The notes under the pieces: model-generated
What the model was told of the DNA's origin: nothing
Seen by the model: only the letters and a program-made list of their open reading frames with translations
Database searches by the model: none
Position numbers and translations under genes: made by a program
DNA from: Limnomonas spitsbergensis
Taxonomy: Eukaryota > Chlorophyta > Chlorophyceae > Chlamydomonadales
Direction: 5' to 3'
Length of the DNA stretch: 64,000 nt
Assembly (NCBI GenBank): GCA_037349105.1
Contig: JAYJMM010000120.1
Coordinates: forward strand, 1,881,001 to 1,945,000
In this document: positions 34,101 through 44,337 of the stretch, one piece after another
Layout: each line of letters begins with the position of its first letter
How positions within the stretch are numbered: the first letter of the stretch is position 1

Positions 34101-37100
34101 AAACATTTTATTTTTGCTGGGGGGGAGCAAGCGAGCACCCCGAAGGGAGAACCATCACTACGTATTGGGAACATGATGATATTGCACCCTGGATGGAGAC
34201 CCATCACTCAATATTGGGAACACTTGGTCTGCACGAAAAGGGTGGTTGCATCTGCTGGCAGCACCGCACCGGGTCTTGCCAGCGTTCGCAGAAGAGCAGA
34301 CAATGAACATGAAGAACTAACGGCATCCAATTGGCAAGTCATTGCTAGTGCCGGCTACCTAACATAGGGGGATCAAAGTACACACGCCAGGAAAGTTTTA
34401 ACTATTATGGTCTCGTCCGAAGGTGCTTTTGAAGAAGAAATCAAGCTGCGAGATATCACATGCCCACGATCATCTGCCATGCCATGCTTGGTAAGCCATT
34501 GCTAAATGCTGATGAGACTGGAAATGGCACCTGTTGTTGCTGGTGTTGCTGATGAGACTGGAAATGGCACCTGTTGTTGCTGGTGTTGCTGACGAGACTG
34601 GAAATGGCACCTGGTATTACATACATTTGATACCCAGGGCAACTGAAGCCTCAGGGAGCCAGTATCACCTACCGCCGTACATCACATCATGTATCAACTC
34701 CCACTGTCCACCCATACTTCTAGAAAACAGGAGACGTTTGAAAACAAACACACAGCATTTGGAAGGATTCCAATCTCTATCTGCCTGCAACGCCTTCTCC
34801 TGGTGCCCCCCCCTCCCCCCCCCACACACAGGAGACTAGGGAGATACTAACGAGATACCCCCCCCCCCCCCCACACACACACACACACTTGTTCTTGAAG
34901 ACAAGGACTAACGACCGCGTTGCAGAGGTTTTGTGTGCGAGACAAAACCACGATGTTGATCCGCAGCGCCCTTTCCTGCCCCCCCCCTTTAGCCCCACAA
35001 TTTAGAGCAACCCATGTAAATCCGAAACGGTTCTGTGTGCGGAAAAACCACCTAGGCCTCAACTAGGACCTCACCTGCATTGCCTTCTCCCACTGCCCCC
35101 CCTTATCACATGCTGAGATTGCGGCATTGGTGATGGTGGTGTCAGAGCTGATGCCCAGTACGTCCAGCGTCTCAAAGACCTCAAAGCCCTTCTGCCAATT
35201 GCCCTCCCGCGTGAGCTGGGACACCAGCTTCGTCAGGCCTAAGGTAGTGTGAAAGGGCAGCGAGGGAAGGGCAGCGAGGGGAGGGCAGTGAAGGCAACAA
35301 TAAGAAAGTACTACATGTAGTCTAGGGCAGCGAGGGGAGGGCAGTGAAGGCAACAATAAGAAAGTACTACATGTAGTCTACATTATGCCAAACATATGTA
35401 TGTTATTACACCATTTTGTACACCATTTTGTACATCATGTTTTTGCTTCTTGTCAATTCATTGCCCCTTTGGGAAGGAAATCTGAAAAAAAACGATGGGT
35501 AATGGTACATAAAATAGGAAAACAGGATGAGGGATGTGTCTCACGAGTGAGCTTAACTTGGGAAAAGGGGTACAGCCCACACCGAGGTAGGGGTAGGAAG
35601 CAGACACATAGGCCCCCATGACACGAACATCCCCGGGGGAAATCATGGCTGGAAAGCAAGCCTCGTACAGCACACGCCATTCACATGCCAAATTGCTACC
35701 CTACAGGCCTGCCAAATAGTAATGCTTTCCATCATAAATGTACAAGTAAAGAAGCCTATAATAAGCCACACGCCCAAGGCCATTTTTTTCTTACTGGGAC
35801 ACACTGTTTCACACTGGCGGATGTCCTCCTGGATCGACCAATGCGCACTTACATTCGGTAAGCGCTTTGATGATAAGCATCATAACATACCGAAGAAAAC
35901 TAAATGCGCCGGAGGCGTTATTATCTCGCGCCCCCACAGCTTGCAGCTTCCTCAACTCTCGCGCCCCCCACAGGGTGCAGCTTCCTAAACTCTTGCGCCC
36001 CCCAGAGGGTGCAGCTTTCTTTCCTTCCTTTGCATGCCAGGCCCAGTGCAGTGTTTCTTATTTCGTGACTCAGTTACATGTCAGCTACACCCGGGCCTCT
36101 TAACAGCGACCCCATTTGCAGCCAGGCATGCTGCTTTGGCCACCAGTCGTATGCTGCTTCAAGTTTGATCCCAATGGGGCCTTTGGCGGCTGCGGGGCGG
36201 CCTGCGGAAGGTGGACTGGTAGCCGAAATAAGAAACACAGACCTAGTGCCGCTGTCTCACCTGGCAGCCTGGGTCTGAAGGTCGCTGACTGGAGCACCCG
36301 TCGCACCTCCCCGCTGCCAGCCTGGACGGTGGACAGCGCCGCAGAGAGGCTGAGAGGGGGAAGCGGGGGAAGGGTGTCATGTTAAAGAGTTGAGAGGGTC
36401 TAGGGTGGGTGAATTAATTCCCGTGACTAGGCTCAGAAGTGGTTAAGGGTTGTCGGCAGTGCTGTGCAGTTGCGCCGTAATTCAAATATTGTGCCAGATA
36501 TTACGATCCCTTTCTGGTAAAAGTAGCTGAAGTTGCCTCTAAATTACAGTGACTGAAACTCAACTACATAATTCTGCCACCGTAAGGACCGTTATCGGCA
36601 CAGCACTGGTTGTCGGACCGGAGAAGGGTACTGGGAGCAGTGTGTGCGAGAGGTGACAACACAGGTCCAGCAGGCACTATTCAATCATCGATTGTTTACT
36701 GGATCCAGTATATAGATTTTGGTAGGTATTGGGATCCAGATGGATCCAGGTGGATCCAGGTGGATCCAGGTGGATCTCAGGAAATATCAGCAGGTGTAGA
36801 TGTTTCGATGTTCGTGGCTCAGCCACTCTTCAGATGCACTTCGGTGACCCATTGACCTCAAGCCAGAGGCCTCATGCATGGCCTGCCGTGCCGTTTGGGC
36901 CGCCAAGCCATGAACACCGCCAAGCCATGTCTTTTGGTTCCAATCCTACTTATCGCGGCAGAAGGGCGTGGCCCGCAAACAAAAGTTTTGTGACCGGGAA
37001 AAAAGAATTAACAGTCGGGCACTGGGAGCAATGTGGGCCAGAGGTGACACCAAGAGACCAGCAGGCAGTACTACCTTTTCGGTAGTTGAGAGGATCCAGC

Positions 37101-39573
37101 TTGAATATCTCAGCAAGGATTGCGATCTAGGTGGATCCAGGGACATATGCCCGCAGGGACCAATGGACCTACTTGTTGGTGACTCAGCAACCGTTCAGAT
37201 GCAGTTCTGCTACCTACCGGGCTCCAGCCAGAGGCCTCGTGCATGGCCTGCAGTGCCGCTCGGGCTGCTAAGCCTTTTACCCCCATCCAAGTCTTTGGCC
37301 GCAACCGAAGACTTCTCTCAGGCAGCCAGGGGGGCGGGGCCCGCCAAAAGTGGCCTTGTGGGTGGAAAAAATACACACCAGTCGGGATCCTCCCCACCCT
37401 CACCTCTTCATGTCGAAAACACCGCTGTGCTGCTGGTGCTGCTGGTACGGCAGGTGCGCCTGCGGGAACGCCGCCTGCGACATCGGGCTCTTCCTGGGGC
37501 TGTAGTGGCTACAGGGTGTGGAAGGGAATGTCGCCGGGATGCCGAGGAACGAACTGGCACCCACGGGGCTGCCGAGCTGCTGATGGTAATCGAAGGAGGC
37601 GGGCCGCCTGCTGTGGGCTTGCCTTTGCTGGCCTAAGACTACGGCAGGCACGCAGTGTGCTTGTCACACTCAATACGGGCAGTTGTATGTACATGTCCAC
37701 ACTCATGTTCACACACACATACACATATAGGTTCATCTATGTGAGGGACTAGGCTGCGCGTGCAGAATTTTAGTTTTTCCTCGATACCGTAAAACAGGAT
37801 AGGGTCAAGAGTCATACCATATTTTACAGTATTTTAAAATACTGCCACACATCAGCCGTGGAGGTTGCAAATCAGCCGATCTAACAGGCAAGGTGTTGGG
37901 GGGGCTTCCCCACTCCCCAGGCAGCCCAGGTGGCCCACACAGCCCATCCAGCACAAGCAGGGAGACTGAAAGAGAGAACAACGTACAGTCACACGCTCCT
38001 GGTACGTCACACATTCATTGTACGTCACACATTCCTGGTACGTCGCACTCACGCTGATGTGTCGTCACACCTCCCGGAAATGGCGAGGACACCTGCGGGG
38101 ATGTCAACAGCCCCGAGGATGAGGCGGCGGCCCCGGCGGCGGAGCCAACAGCCGGCAGCGCCAGATCCTCGAAGAACGCGGCCGCCGACGTCATGTTGAA
38201 CGGATCTGGATCTAGGGCCTCCGGCGGGCCGACGGCGTGCTGTCCCGACGACGCATCCGATGCTTCAGGGAGCGGGTACATCATCTGCGGGGACGCCAGC
38301 GGGGACAGTAGCTGGTGTATGTAGGTGCCGGTGCTGGCCAGGGCGGAACCCTGCGCATGATTTTTTGCAGGGTAGGAGCGTAGCTGTCGGATGGATGGAG
38401 TGCGGGATAGTGCCTTCGAAATGAAAAAAGAGCAGGCGCCGCGTCACAACGAGGCCTACTGCGTAGGCGGTCACGCTTTACTCCAACGAGTTAGGCTAGC
38501 TGAGCCTCTTGATAGATACCTTGCAAACACACCGTATATTTCATATGTCTTCCCTCGTGCTTGAAACAACGATTGTTTTCATGCTGCCCTCAGAGCAAAC
38601 TTATGACCACAACTCATGTATCCGACTGAAATCTTGCATTGGAAATCGAGAATTAATAAATTCATGTATCCCTCAACCCCAAACAACGTTAATTATGAGG
38701 GAAGGCAAAGCAAATCTACAGTATGGCACCCCTGAAATATTTTTGGCATGCGTCTGAATTGCGATGCTTGAGTGCAAGGAAGAAAGCCATGCTGAACAAG
38801 GGGCGTGGGCCACGGGGGTTTAGGGGAAAGTGCAGCCATGGCGAAGGCCAAACGCACACCGTTACCAGCCAGTAAGGTATGAATTAAACAACCCAAAAAA
38901 ATTCCACATCCCTGACCTAGTCCACAAATGGGAGGGGACAGATCTTGCCCCCCTGGTTCAACCGGGCAAGCCAGGGTAGCTTGTGACTTGGCTTGAACAG
39001 ACATTTAGGGTGTCAGCCTAACTCAGCTGCATTACTGGGTACAGGCAGACAGGTGATTAGGGGGATCCTCCAGTGAGATCTTGAAATCCAACTCATGGGA
39101 TCTTGCAATTAGTTGTGATATGGTTTTTGTTTTTGAGCGAAAATATGTTGAGCGGAATTTATGCACACACCCTTTTTGCAGACATATGAATGTTTACGTG
39201 CCAGGAGATGGGCTCTCGTAACACCACATGCTACACTTCAAAGGGTCAAAGTGCGGTGAAGGTACCATAATTTCTTCCAGAATAGAGGGAAATCAATGCA
39301 AGGTGATCCAAAGGCCTCGCCTGCCTCATAATCACTGTTTCAGTTCATTCATGCTGGATTGGTCATCTTTCTCCCTCCGAGGAAACCCACGATGGGATTC
39401 CTGCAACCCGTATCATTATTTTTACTCACATCATTGCTGCTCCTCAGCAGGCCGCTCCACTGTGCCACCCGCATCTGCTGCTGGTGCTGTTGGGACTGCT
39501 GGGGCTGTGACTGCAGGTGCAGAGGCGGGTTCTGCTGGTGGCCTTGCGAGCTGCGTAAGATGCTGTACTCCAT
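14996..39573 (-). CDS. Large PPR protein, 23 exons, about 1,493 residues
   Basis: A phase-consistent chain runs from ATG 39,573 to TGA 14,996. Exons on minus: 39573-39430, 38350-38071, 37632-37404, 36349-36261, 35238-35075, 34048-33952, 33523-33411, 32435-32275, 32091-31723, 31293-31215, 30836-30570, 29335-29229, 27054-26874, 26306-26121, 24698-24573, 24122-23989, 23251-23083, 22447-22331, 21362-21252, 19985-19890, 18880-18434, 16131-15587, 15266-14996. All junctions are GT-AG except one GC donor at 32,274. The N-terminus is rich in Gln, Ser and Pro. Two PPR blocks follow (exons 5-8 and 13-20), then a disordered region and a C-terminal domain. Family members bind organelle RNA; organelle import is inferred, and I saw no clear transit peptide. 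Two more coding-like segments (30,335-30,472 and 27,208-27,285) do not fit the phase and may be alternative or relic exons. The start is the first ATG of its frame, with G at -3 and +4. Confidence 0.8.
16663..18470 (-). repeat. 93-95-bp array spanning the exon 21 donor, about 19 copies
   Basis: Read on the minus strand, each unit contains the last 37 or so bases of PPR exon 21 (ending GATGCAGAGG), its 5' splice site GTGAGTGTGG and about 50 bp of intron. The rightmost unit merges with the exon at 18,434. Most units are 93 bp and keep the frame open (WTQAVDMFQWMQR repeated every 31 residues); some carry two extra bases (GATATACC for GATACC) and shift it. The leftmost unit (16,663-16,720) is degenerate. 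Confidence 0.95.
19681..19925 (-). repeat. Four copies of the exon 20 donor junction
   Basis: The true exon end reads, on minus, GGCCTACATGGCACTGAAG then GTAAGATCT (junction 19,890/19,889). Three downstream copies (about 19,808-19,838, 19,732-19,762 and 19,681-19,710) repeat about 30 bases of exon plus the intron start, but the GT is replaced by AT, AT and CT. Confidence 0.9.
20697..20940. repeat. About 69-bp tandem repeat, four copies, in a PPR intron
   Basis: The unit holds AAATAAAGGGCAAAGTACTG, then GCCCAGGCCAC and TTCTCAGCAA. It lies in the intron between PPR exons 19 and 20, and I see no exon sequence in it. Confidence 0.9.
22214..22566 (-). repeat. Copies of both junctions of PPR exon 18
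   Basis: Exon 18 is 22,447-22,331. A copy of its 3' end with flank lies at about 22,214-22,275, where the donor GTGAG has become ATGAG. A copy of its 5' end with an intact acceptor (CCCGCAG before GTCGTCACCCATCACCACG) lies at about 22,525-22,566. Confidence 0.85.
23393..23615 (+). repeat. Purine-rich tract in a PPR intron
   Basis: About 220 bases are almost purely G and A on the plus strand, built from GGGAGGCAGGGA-like units with many runs of four or more G. The transcript of the PPR gene is therefore pyrimidine-rich here, just 5' to the acceptor of exon 17 at 23,251. Confidence 0.8.
24225..24300 (-). repeat. 11-bp repeat TGTAGCTGACC, about seven copies
   Basis: The unit TGTAGCTGACC, with a TATCTGAC variant, is repeated in the PPR intron upstream of exon 16. 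Confidence 0.85.
24646..24930 (-). repeat. Three copies of the exon 15 acceptor junction
   Basis: The true exon starts at 24,698 after ACCTGCAG with GGCGACTGGAGTGAGGCGG. Two more copies of about 40 exon bases with intact acceptors follow at spacings of about 120 and 112 bp (exon-like starts near 24,820 and 24,932), separated by the same intron filler. All three give GDWSEAVRLF in frame. Confidence 0.9.
25888..26121 (-). repeat. Partial copies of the exon 14 donor junction
   Basis: The exon ends CTGCACGAG at 26,121 before GTAGG. A second copy of about 45 bases with an intact GAG/GTAGG donor lies at 25,902-25,948. Between them the phrase GTGCAGCTAC (plus strand) recurs several times (26,036-26,110). 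Confidence 0.8.
26690..26915 (-). repeat. Three copies of the exon 13 donor junction
   Basis: The exon end (minus: AGTCAGCCTGGGCTACAAG before GTGGG, junction 26,874) is repeated at about 26,693-26,740 (donor GTTGG) and 26,798-26,845 (AAAAG before GTCAT). About 40 exon bases are kept in each copy. Confidence 0.88.
27208..27285 (-). pseudogene. PPR-like exon fragment, possibly relic
   Basis: After a good acceptor (CCCTTGCAG) the minus strand reads TKVISAAYAGTRSTQPSKAL. This resembles the start of exon 13 (NALLAAYARAQPTQWRKAL) in both protein and DNA. There is no GT donor for about 60 bp after it, only a weak GC, and the acceptor phase does not fit the previous exon. It may be a duplicated motif that lost its donor. 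Confidence 0.45.
27356..29260 (-). repeat. 47-bp array spanning the exon 12 donor, about 40 copies
   Basis: On minus the unit reads GCACCCAACAG then GTGTGACAGGCAGGATAG, GTACAG, and a GAGAGCGAGAGT link. GCACCCAACAG is exactly the end of PPR exon 12 (junction 29,229/29,228) and GTGTGA its donor. Each unit also holds a candidate acceptor, GGTACAG. The plus strand lacks stops in all three frames, giving overlapping 500-660-codon spurious frames. Variants (GAGCACT, CTATCCGG) recur at several places, which suggests higher-order duplication. Confidence 0.95.
29860..30060. repeat. About 44-bp AT-rich repeat, about five copies
   Basis: The unit is built from GTTAGATAAAGGGTAGG, then TACAATGTTATATTCAAA and TCATACA. 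It lies in the PPR intron upstream of exon 12. Confidence 0.9.
30335..30472 (-). other. Coding-like segment not in phase with the PPR model
   Basis: Between an acceptor-like ATTAG and a donor GTACCT, the minus strand is open and reads SAVAAAAPGGALSAYRIP, then NLKPNLKAGATLEMCLAF. It has entry and exit phase 1, which fits neither neighbour in my model unless a weaker exon 11 donor is used. It could be an alternative exon. Confidence 0.4.
32275..32275 (-). other. GC-AG intron donor
   Basis: PPR exon 8 ends AACCAACAG and is followed by GCGAGTCC, not GT. The phase (2) fits exon 9 exactly, giving DMTNR then ARAEG. The rest of the donor matches the strong AG/GCRAGT consensus of known GC-AG introns. 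Confidence 0.7.
32418..33125 (-). repeat. 56-bp array spanning the exon 8 acceptor, 13 copies
   Basis: On minus each unit is CCCTCCCCTGTCACAG followed by GTCTTTATCCAGATGTATCAG-like exon sequence (VFIQMYQ), then C-rich filler. The leftmost unit runs into the real exon at 32,435. Every unit I checked has an intact pyrimidine tract, CAG and the first seven codons of the exon. The transcript strand is almost pure C/T between them. Confidence 0.95.
33540..33760 (-). repeat. Repeat tract with a second copy of the exon 7 acceptor
   Basis: GAGAAAGGTGGTTGAGA-like units fill 33,540-33,690. At 33,698-33,765 a copy of the start of exon 7 with an intact CCTTGCAG acceptor appears (minus: LNLMCNAGIK against FNHMCNAGIE in the real exon). 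Confidence 0.85.
34503..34610 (+). repeat. About 45-bp repeat, three copies
   Basis: The unit is GCTGATGAGACTGGAAATGG followed by CACCTGTTGTTGCTGGTGTT, in the PPR intron between exons 5 and 6. Confidence 0.9.
35255..35382. repeat. 55-bp direct duplication in a PPR intron
   Basis: GGGCAGCGAGGGGAGGGCAG, then TGAAGGCAACAATAAGAAAG and TACTACATGTAGTCTA, occurs twice in a row. Confidence 0.85.
36051..36238. mobile_element. MITE-like element with perfect 15-bp inverted ends
   Basis: The left end GTGTTTCTTATTTCG (36,051-36,065) and the right end CGAAATAAGAAACAC (36,224-36,238) are exact reverse complements, giving a 188-bp element. Its interior has CAGCTACAC..GGGCC, GGCCACCAGTCGTATGC and GGGCCTTTGGCGGC. 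Related copies occur at about 50,178-50,359, 50,522-50,710, 51,775-51,925 (reverse), 52,129-52,280 and 59,869-60,015. More decayed relatives are at 36,820-36,960, 37,200-37,330, 45,045-45,130 and 49,560-49,640. No protein is encoded. I could not define a clear target-site duplication. Confidence 0.75.
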
Positions 39574-40296
39574 TTCCCAAAGCTGTTCTTAATCTGGGTA
39601 ATCACTGGAATGCGGAAATCAGGGGTAAGCACGGTCTTCGCGGGCAGAAGAAGTTGATGCTGGCCGCGGTGAAGGTTGCTTGGTGTGCTGACAGGATGGT
39701 AGGTGCGCGGCAGTTCCGCAGGGTACGAAGCCGATCGCCAAATCCGGCGTGTGAGTCACGCGTGAGAGAGGGAGGGTATTAAACAACAAGAAATGTTCGG
39801 AAAGGAGTCTAAACTTCTTCCTTTTTAGCGCAGCGCACTTGATGCCTACTGCGTTTGATGTCGGCGCGACTGGGCGATGATTTAGCGGGTTAGGCAAGCC
39901 CACGGTCAGTCGGACGCTTCCGAAGGATCCCATCAAGGATACTCACTCGCGGGAATCCCCGGGATCACGCATATCCATCCAGGTCCAGACACGGACATAT
40001 GCATGATTTTGTGTTCTGAATGTAATTTTGATCCCGGCTTGCTTGATGGGGACTTTTGACAGGTGAGTTGGTTGCCTGGCGGTTAAGGTGTTGACAGGTG
40101 TAGGTTGTGCGCTCTCCTTCTGCAGTGCTGATAGGAGGGACGCAAGAGAGTGGACATACGAGCAGATCGACGGATATCAATATTTAATTTTATCGGCATG
40201 GACGTTTTCGAAGGGGAGGGTAGGTTGATCTGGTCATCTGCAACACATGCGAAAATCAATATCCTCGCATGGGTCAGTCGCTCCATCGTCTAACCT
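39574..40296. promoter_or_regulatory. Divergent promoter region between the PPR gene and PSMG1
   Basis: Only 723 bp separate the two inferred start codons (39,573 on minus, 40,297 on plus). Both 5' untranslated regions and any promoters must lie here unless upstream non-coding exons exist. I see no clear TATA element. This is inference from the gene models. Confidence 0.45.
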
Positions 40297-43200
40297 ATGA
40301 GAACTTGTGCAGATTATCCGATCAGGACTGCTCAGCAAGAGGAGGAACAGCAGGCATCAAGCAGTGCCTTCCGTAATCTGCAGCCCCCATTGATTCTGGT
40401 GAGAACCAAGGGGTGAGAACAACCATCTACTGCAGGCAATGCATCGGTAATTCATTCCATCGTTTCAAAGCATGACACTATGCTCTCCAAAAACGATAGG
40501 ATCCCTCGCGACAAGCCAGAGTGCTCATGCATATAATGACATGACATGCATGCCAGATCAGCGGTGCATGAGTGCAGCACGACACTGTGCATGAGTGCAA
40601 CATGACACAACATTTCACGCATGCCTGGTGGATCTGACGCGCGGGCACCATGCATGACATAACATAAAAGAAATGCATGGCGGATTTGCCATGCATGCAC
40701 CATGCATGGCATGTCCATGTATGACTGACAGCACATACTCGCTAGCAATCACAAGCATTCAAAGGGGTACAGGTGCAGACATGTTCTCATGTTTGTCGCG
40801 CAGATGTGGCCTCGGCTGCGTTGCTACATGAACTCCCTCATCTCAAGGAAGGCATGATTCAAGTATTGATTTTCATGTATGGGCTGTAAAGGCCTTGCTG
40901 AAATTGATTATGTTGCCTTTGGGGATGGGAGCCCTTGATTGCGATCGAACTTACACTCGTTGGGCCAAGGATGCCTCAGCATGGCTGCAAGCTTATGACC
41001 TGCACTCGTTGGGCCAAGGATGCCTCAGCATGGCTGCAAGCTTATGACCTGCACTCGTTGGGCCAAGGATGCCTCAGCATGGCTGCAAGCATATGGCGCT
41101 TTCAGGTTTTTCTAGGCATCTTTGCTACCGGCTCTTTCCTCGTTCGATTTGCGCTTCCTGTGAAGTACTTTCGATCCGAACCTGGGTACGTTACCCATTT
41201 AACGTGATGTCTGTCTTGCAGATTAGTGTGGAAAAAACGCAGCCTGATCCCGTGACCACTCCGATCTCAGCTTGCATGTCGCCTGTGTCTTCAGGCTACT
41301 GAATGATCCACCAATGCGTGCTCGGCTGTGTTATAGAACAGGCATTCTGTTTGCGAAGGCTGACAGCGTGCATTGGTGCATGCGTCTTATAAGTATGTGA
41401 CAATGCATGCTGTCAGCCTCTGCTTAGATCTGTTAGGATTGGTCCAGTGCGTGTGTGTGTGCGTGCGTGTGTGCGTGTCCCGCTTTTGCTTTGCTGCTGC
41501 CCCTGCTGCTGCTGCTTTTCATCCAGCTCTTCTGCTGCTCTACTGGTGCCGCAGTGGAACAGACGCCTCCGGCAACAGCTTTACCCGGATGGTGTCATGC
41601 CCACCAACATGGTGAGTGGCCCGCCAACGAGGACAGCGCACGTGTAGATCTTGATTAGAGCATGAACATGTGGCCTGTAGAAACCTCGATAGCCTTTGTT
41701 TACCTTTGTCCCATGCTTTTGTCACCAGGTGATTGCAACCTCCAAGGTCTCGTGCGCTTTCCTGAAAAGAGCCTGGCTATGGTTTCAGTTTTTCAGTGTG
41801 TACCCCTGTCCCGTGCTTTTCTCACCAGGTGATGGCAACCTCCAAGGTCTCATGCGCCATGCTAAATGGCAGCTACCCCAGCAAGCAGGTGTGTAGCCTG
41901 CATGGCTGCAGGTATGGCTGATGATCAGCCCGCCGTGTTTTGCTTGCAGCATGCCATACCCTGCCATTTTATGCTTTGGGGTTCCCCAACGGATGTCCTG
42001 TTCTAGTGGGGTTAGGCTGCATCCCTGTATGGCTTCATATTTCACATGTTTGACTGCAATAGGGCTTGGACACAGCATGCATGCATGGGGACCAATGAAG
42101 GACACGACATGCATGCATGGGGACCAATGAAGTGACTGTCATTGGTACCCGACATTTTCCTGCAATGCATGGAAGCGAAGCGGTGGCTGCCTCTGTGCAA
42201 GAGAGCCCTTGCCAGCCTTGAACTTGAACATACCTCGATCTTCTTCTCCCTCCTAGGTTGGGCTAGTTTTCTCAGTTCTTCTGGTCTGTACCTCCTGACG
42301 AATTGAAAAAAGGCTGTTGGATGGATGCGTAAACTACGCTGTCCCAACAAATCCTCGAATTCACAAATCACAGACGGCAGGCCCTGAGATCAGATTCCTC
42401 TCACTCTTCACCACCGCAATCACTCTTCAGGTCATCGGCACATGTGTACTTCCTGAAGTTCCAATGGCAGGCAACCAAGTACTGCCTTCGCTCCGAGATC
42501 GCACCTGCTTGCTGTACGCATGCGGCGATGCGGGACAGCTGTTGCTGGTGTGCTGTCAATACGATGTACCACCTGAGCGCGCCACGGCCCTTGCGAGAGT
42601 GGTGTTCAGTGAACTCTGCCCAAAGCATGTGCGTGCTCATCACCTGCCTGGAGCGCATGAAACAGGGGGGGCCCGAAACCTTGGTCACAGGCCGTATTTA
42701 CGTATGTTTCATTATTTTTTGATAGGCGCCCACGCCCTGCTTGGACCTGATGACAACATACCGTACCATCAGTCGTAATCGGGTATCCACGCGTTTTTAT
42801 CGCACCAACGTGGATAAAGTGGCCTTCAAAACTATAAAGGCCGAAGCAACCGTGGATAGTCGGGAAAATCGTGTAAAGTGCGAGAAAGTGTTTAGTTTAC
42901 CGCGCGTTTTCCTCGCCAGGTCATTCAAAACAGCAAGCAAACTTCTCAGATGCATGGATAGTTACGGGTAACAGTGAACTTTCTGAATAGACCGTTAAAT
43001 TTTTTGGGGGGAGGGCACTAAAGAAAGCTGTTGCTTGACCCTGCCCCAAGCATGGCATGCTTTCATTTATGTGAGGGGCGGCAGGGCCCCCCCACCAATG
43101 CCGCGTAATCCGGTTGCATGCGCGGGGAAACTAGGCGGCCCGCCCCCCCTTGCCCCGCTCATCAATCATCATGCGCCGCGTACATGCATGCAGGTCCTGG

Positions 43201-44337
43201 TGCTGGGCGTCGTTTCCTCGGAGCAGATGCGTGCAGGCGAGGCTGACCCGTCCCAGGAGGCTGTGGTGTTCCTACTGCGCACAACAGCAGCCAAGCAGGC
43301 GGCCGGCGCGCAGCCACCCCCTGTGCCATACCTGCCCTCCGGCAGCGTCGTCGCAGGGCTCCCGGCCGCCTGCCTGTCGTATTGCCAGGTGGGGAAAGTG
43401 AGAAGGCAGGGGCACAGGCCCGCCCCTGTTTTATTCTCCATACTACTTTAGGAACTTGTCGCAGAATTTGCACATTTATCCAGCAGTGTCTTTGCAAGGG
43501 CTGGATGGTGCGAAGCGGAAGAACTGAGAAAATGTATATCCGTCTTTGATGTGCTGCTCGTAAGGTGCACTGAGTTATTTGTTTCAGGGTGGTTCAGCTA
43601 CAATTCAGCTGCAGTAAGGCCTGCGACCGGGGGTCCTGATGTAGCGACCGGAAGCCCTGCTAGGGACCTCTACCGGCTGTTGGCTGGTGAGGGTCTGGTC
43701 CCTGTCGGCTGCAAGTCTATACTGGTACCTCATACCCCAATTTCGACCCCCTAAACCCTGACATCGCAACGCTGCTGATTATATTCAGGCACCCACAGAC
43801 AGTTCATACTTCATGGTATTATCATTGCAGTGTCCAGATTTCAGTCCATTTAGCGTGAATAATGTGCATAAGACTTACGGTACTCCGGTCCGGCCCCGCA
43901 AAACACTTCCGGCACTATCGAGAAGTGCACTGTGGAAAATGCTCCATACCTTGATGGTCCTGGCCAGGGGACATTGAGGGCGGAGCTGCTGCCCTTAGTT
44001 CCACACATTGCTTTCCTTGGTACATGCTGCAAATGTGTGAACATGGTACATGCTGTGAAAGTGTGTATCATGCTTTGTCTAAAATATATGTGTTTATTTG
44101 CTGGTGCAGGCCCGGGGTATTAGTGCTGAGCTGCTGCTCTCCGTGGACATGGTGCCCAGCCTGGCACACATGGCGCTCCAGCCGATGGCCCAGGCCACAG
44201 CCGCCTTGCTCGCGCACGCAGGCGGCGGCATGGAGGCCCCGTCGCTGGTGTTGCCTTCATGCCTCAGGAGGGCCAATGCGGAGATTGAGGCGGCGTATGG
44301 GGGCGCATTCAACGGGGTGGGGGCTGTGTTTGCGTGA
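40297..44337 (+). CDS. PSMG1: Proteasome assembly chaperone 1, six exons, 279 residues
   Basis: Exons 40297-40398, 41555-41611, 41829-41888, 42431-42628, 43194-43388 and 44110-44337 are all joined in phase 0 by GT-AG introns. The ATG is directly preceded by an in-frame TAA. PSMG1 (PAC1, Pba1 in yeast) pairs with PSMG2 to guide alpha-ring assembly of the 20S proteasome. The match follows the human protein along its length: an acidic N-terminal patch (QEEEQQ), a hydrophobic strand (VMATSKVSCAML), DRTCLLYACGDAGQLLLVC, ARVVFSELCPKHVLVLGVVS, and the family signature GLPAACLSYCQ followed by a C-terminal half with ELLLSVDMVPSLAHMALQP. Human PSMG1 is 288 residues, so the length fits. The first exon is the least certain. 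The third exon has a decayed duplicate of its 5' end at about 41,702-41,765. Confidence 0.82.
40540..40720. repeat. CATGCA-rich tract in PSMG1 intron 1
   Basis: The hexamer CATGCA or its overlap TGCATGCA recurs more than ten times in 180 bp. Similar tracts stand at 5,167, 42,075-42,120 and before the last MIOX acceptor (55,095-55,140). Confidence 0.7.
40950..41098 (+). repeat. About 53-bp tandem repeat, three copies, PSMG1 intron 1
   Basis: The unit is ACTCGTTGGGCCAAGGATGC followed by CTCAGCATGGCTGCAAGC and a short link. The copies are almost identical. Confidence 0.92.
42070..42135 (+). repeat. Direct duplication with GCATGCATGC, PSMG1 intron 3
   Basis: The phrase CATGCATGCATGGGGACCAA followed by TGAAG occurs twice, about 45 bp apart. 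Confidence 0.85.

Larger units (their letters stand above)
33411..35238 (-). other. First PPR block (exons 5-7)
   Basis: Three exons give consecutive PPR units: LTKLVSQLTREGNWQKGFEV, TITNAAISACDKGGQWEKAM, VFHDMEVWGLQRDAITYSAM with ISALAKGRQWSLA, then IDVFNHMCNAGIECDAVTCC and LITALDKGGQWQLAE. The repeating A-x-K-G-G-Q-W-E/Q phrase at the end of helix A is characteristic of algal and plant PPR proteins. Exon 8 (VFIQMY...) begins the next helix but then turns into an Ala/Asp-rich disordered stretch. Confidence 0.88.

Noticed and set aside
40478..40748. Minus-strand frames rich in Met, His and Ala in PSMG1 intron 1
   Set aside because: They are products of the CATGCA repeat tract.
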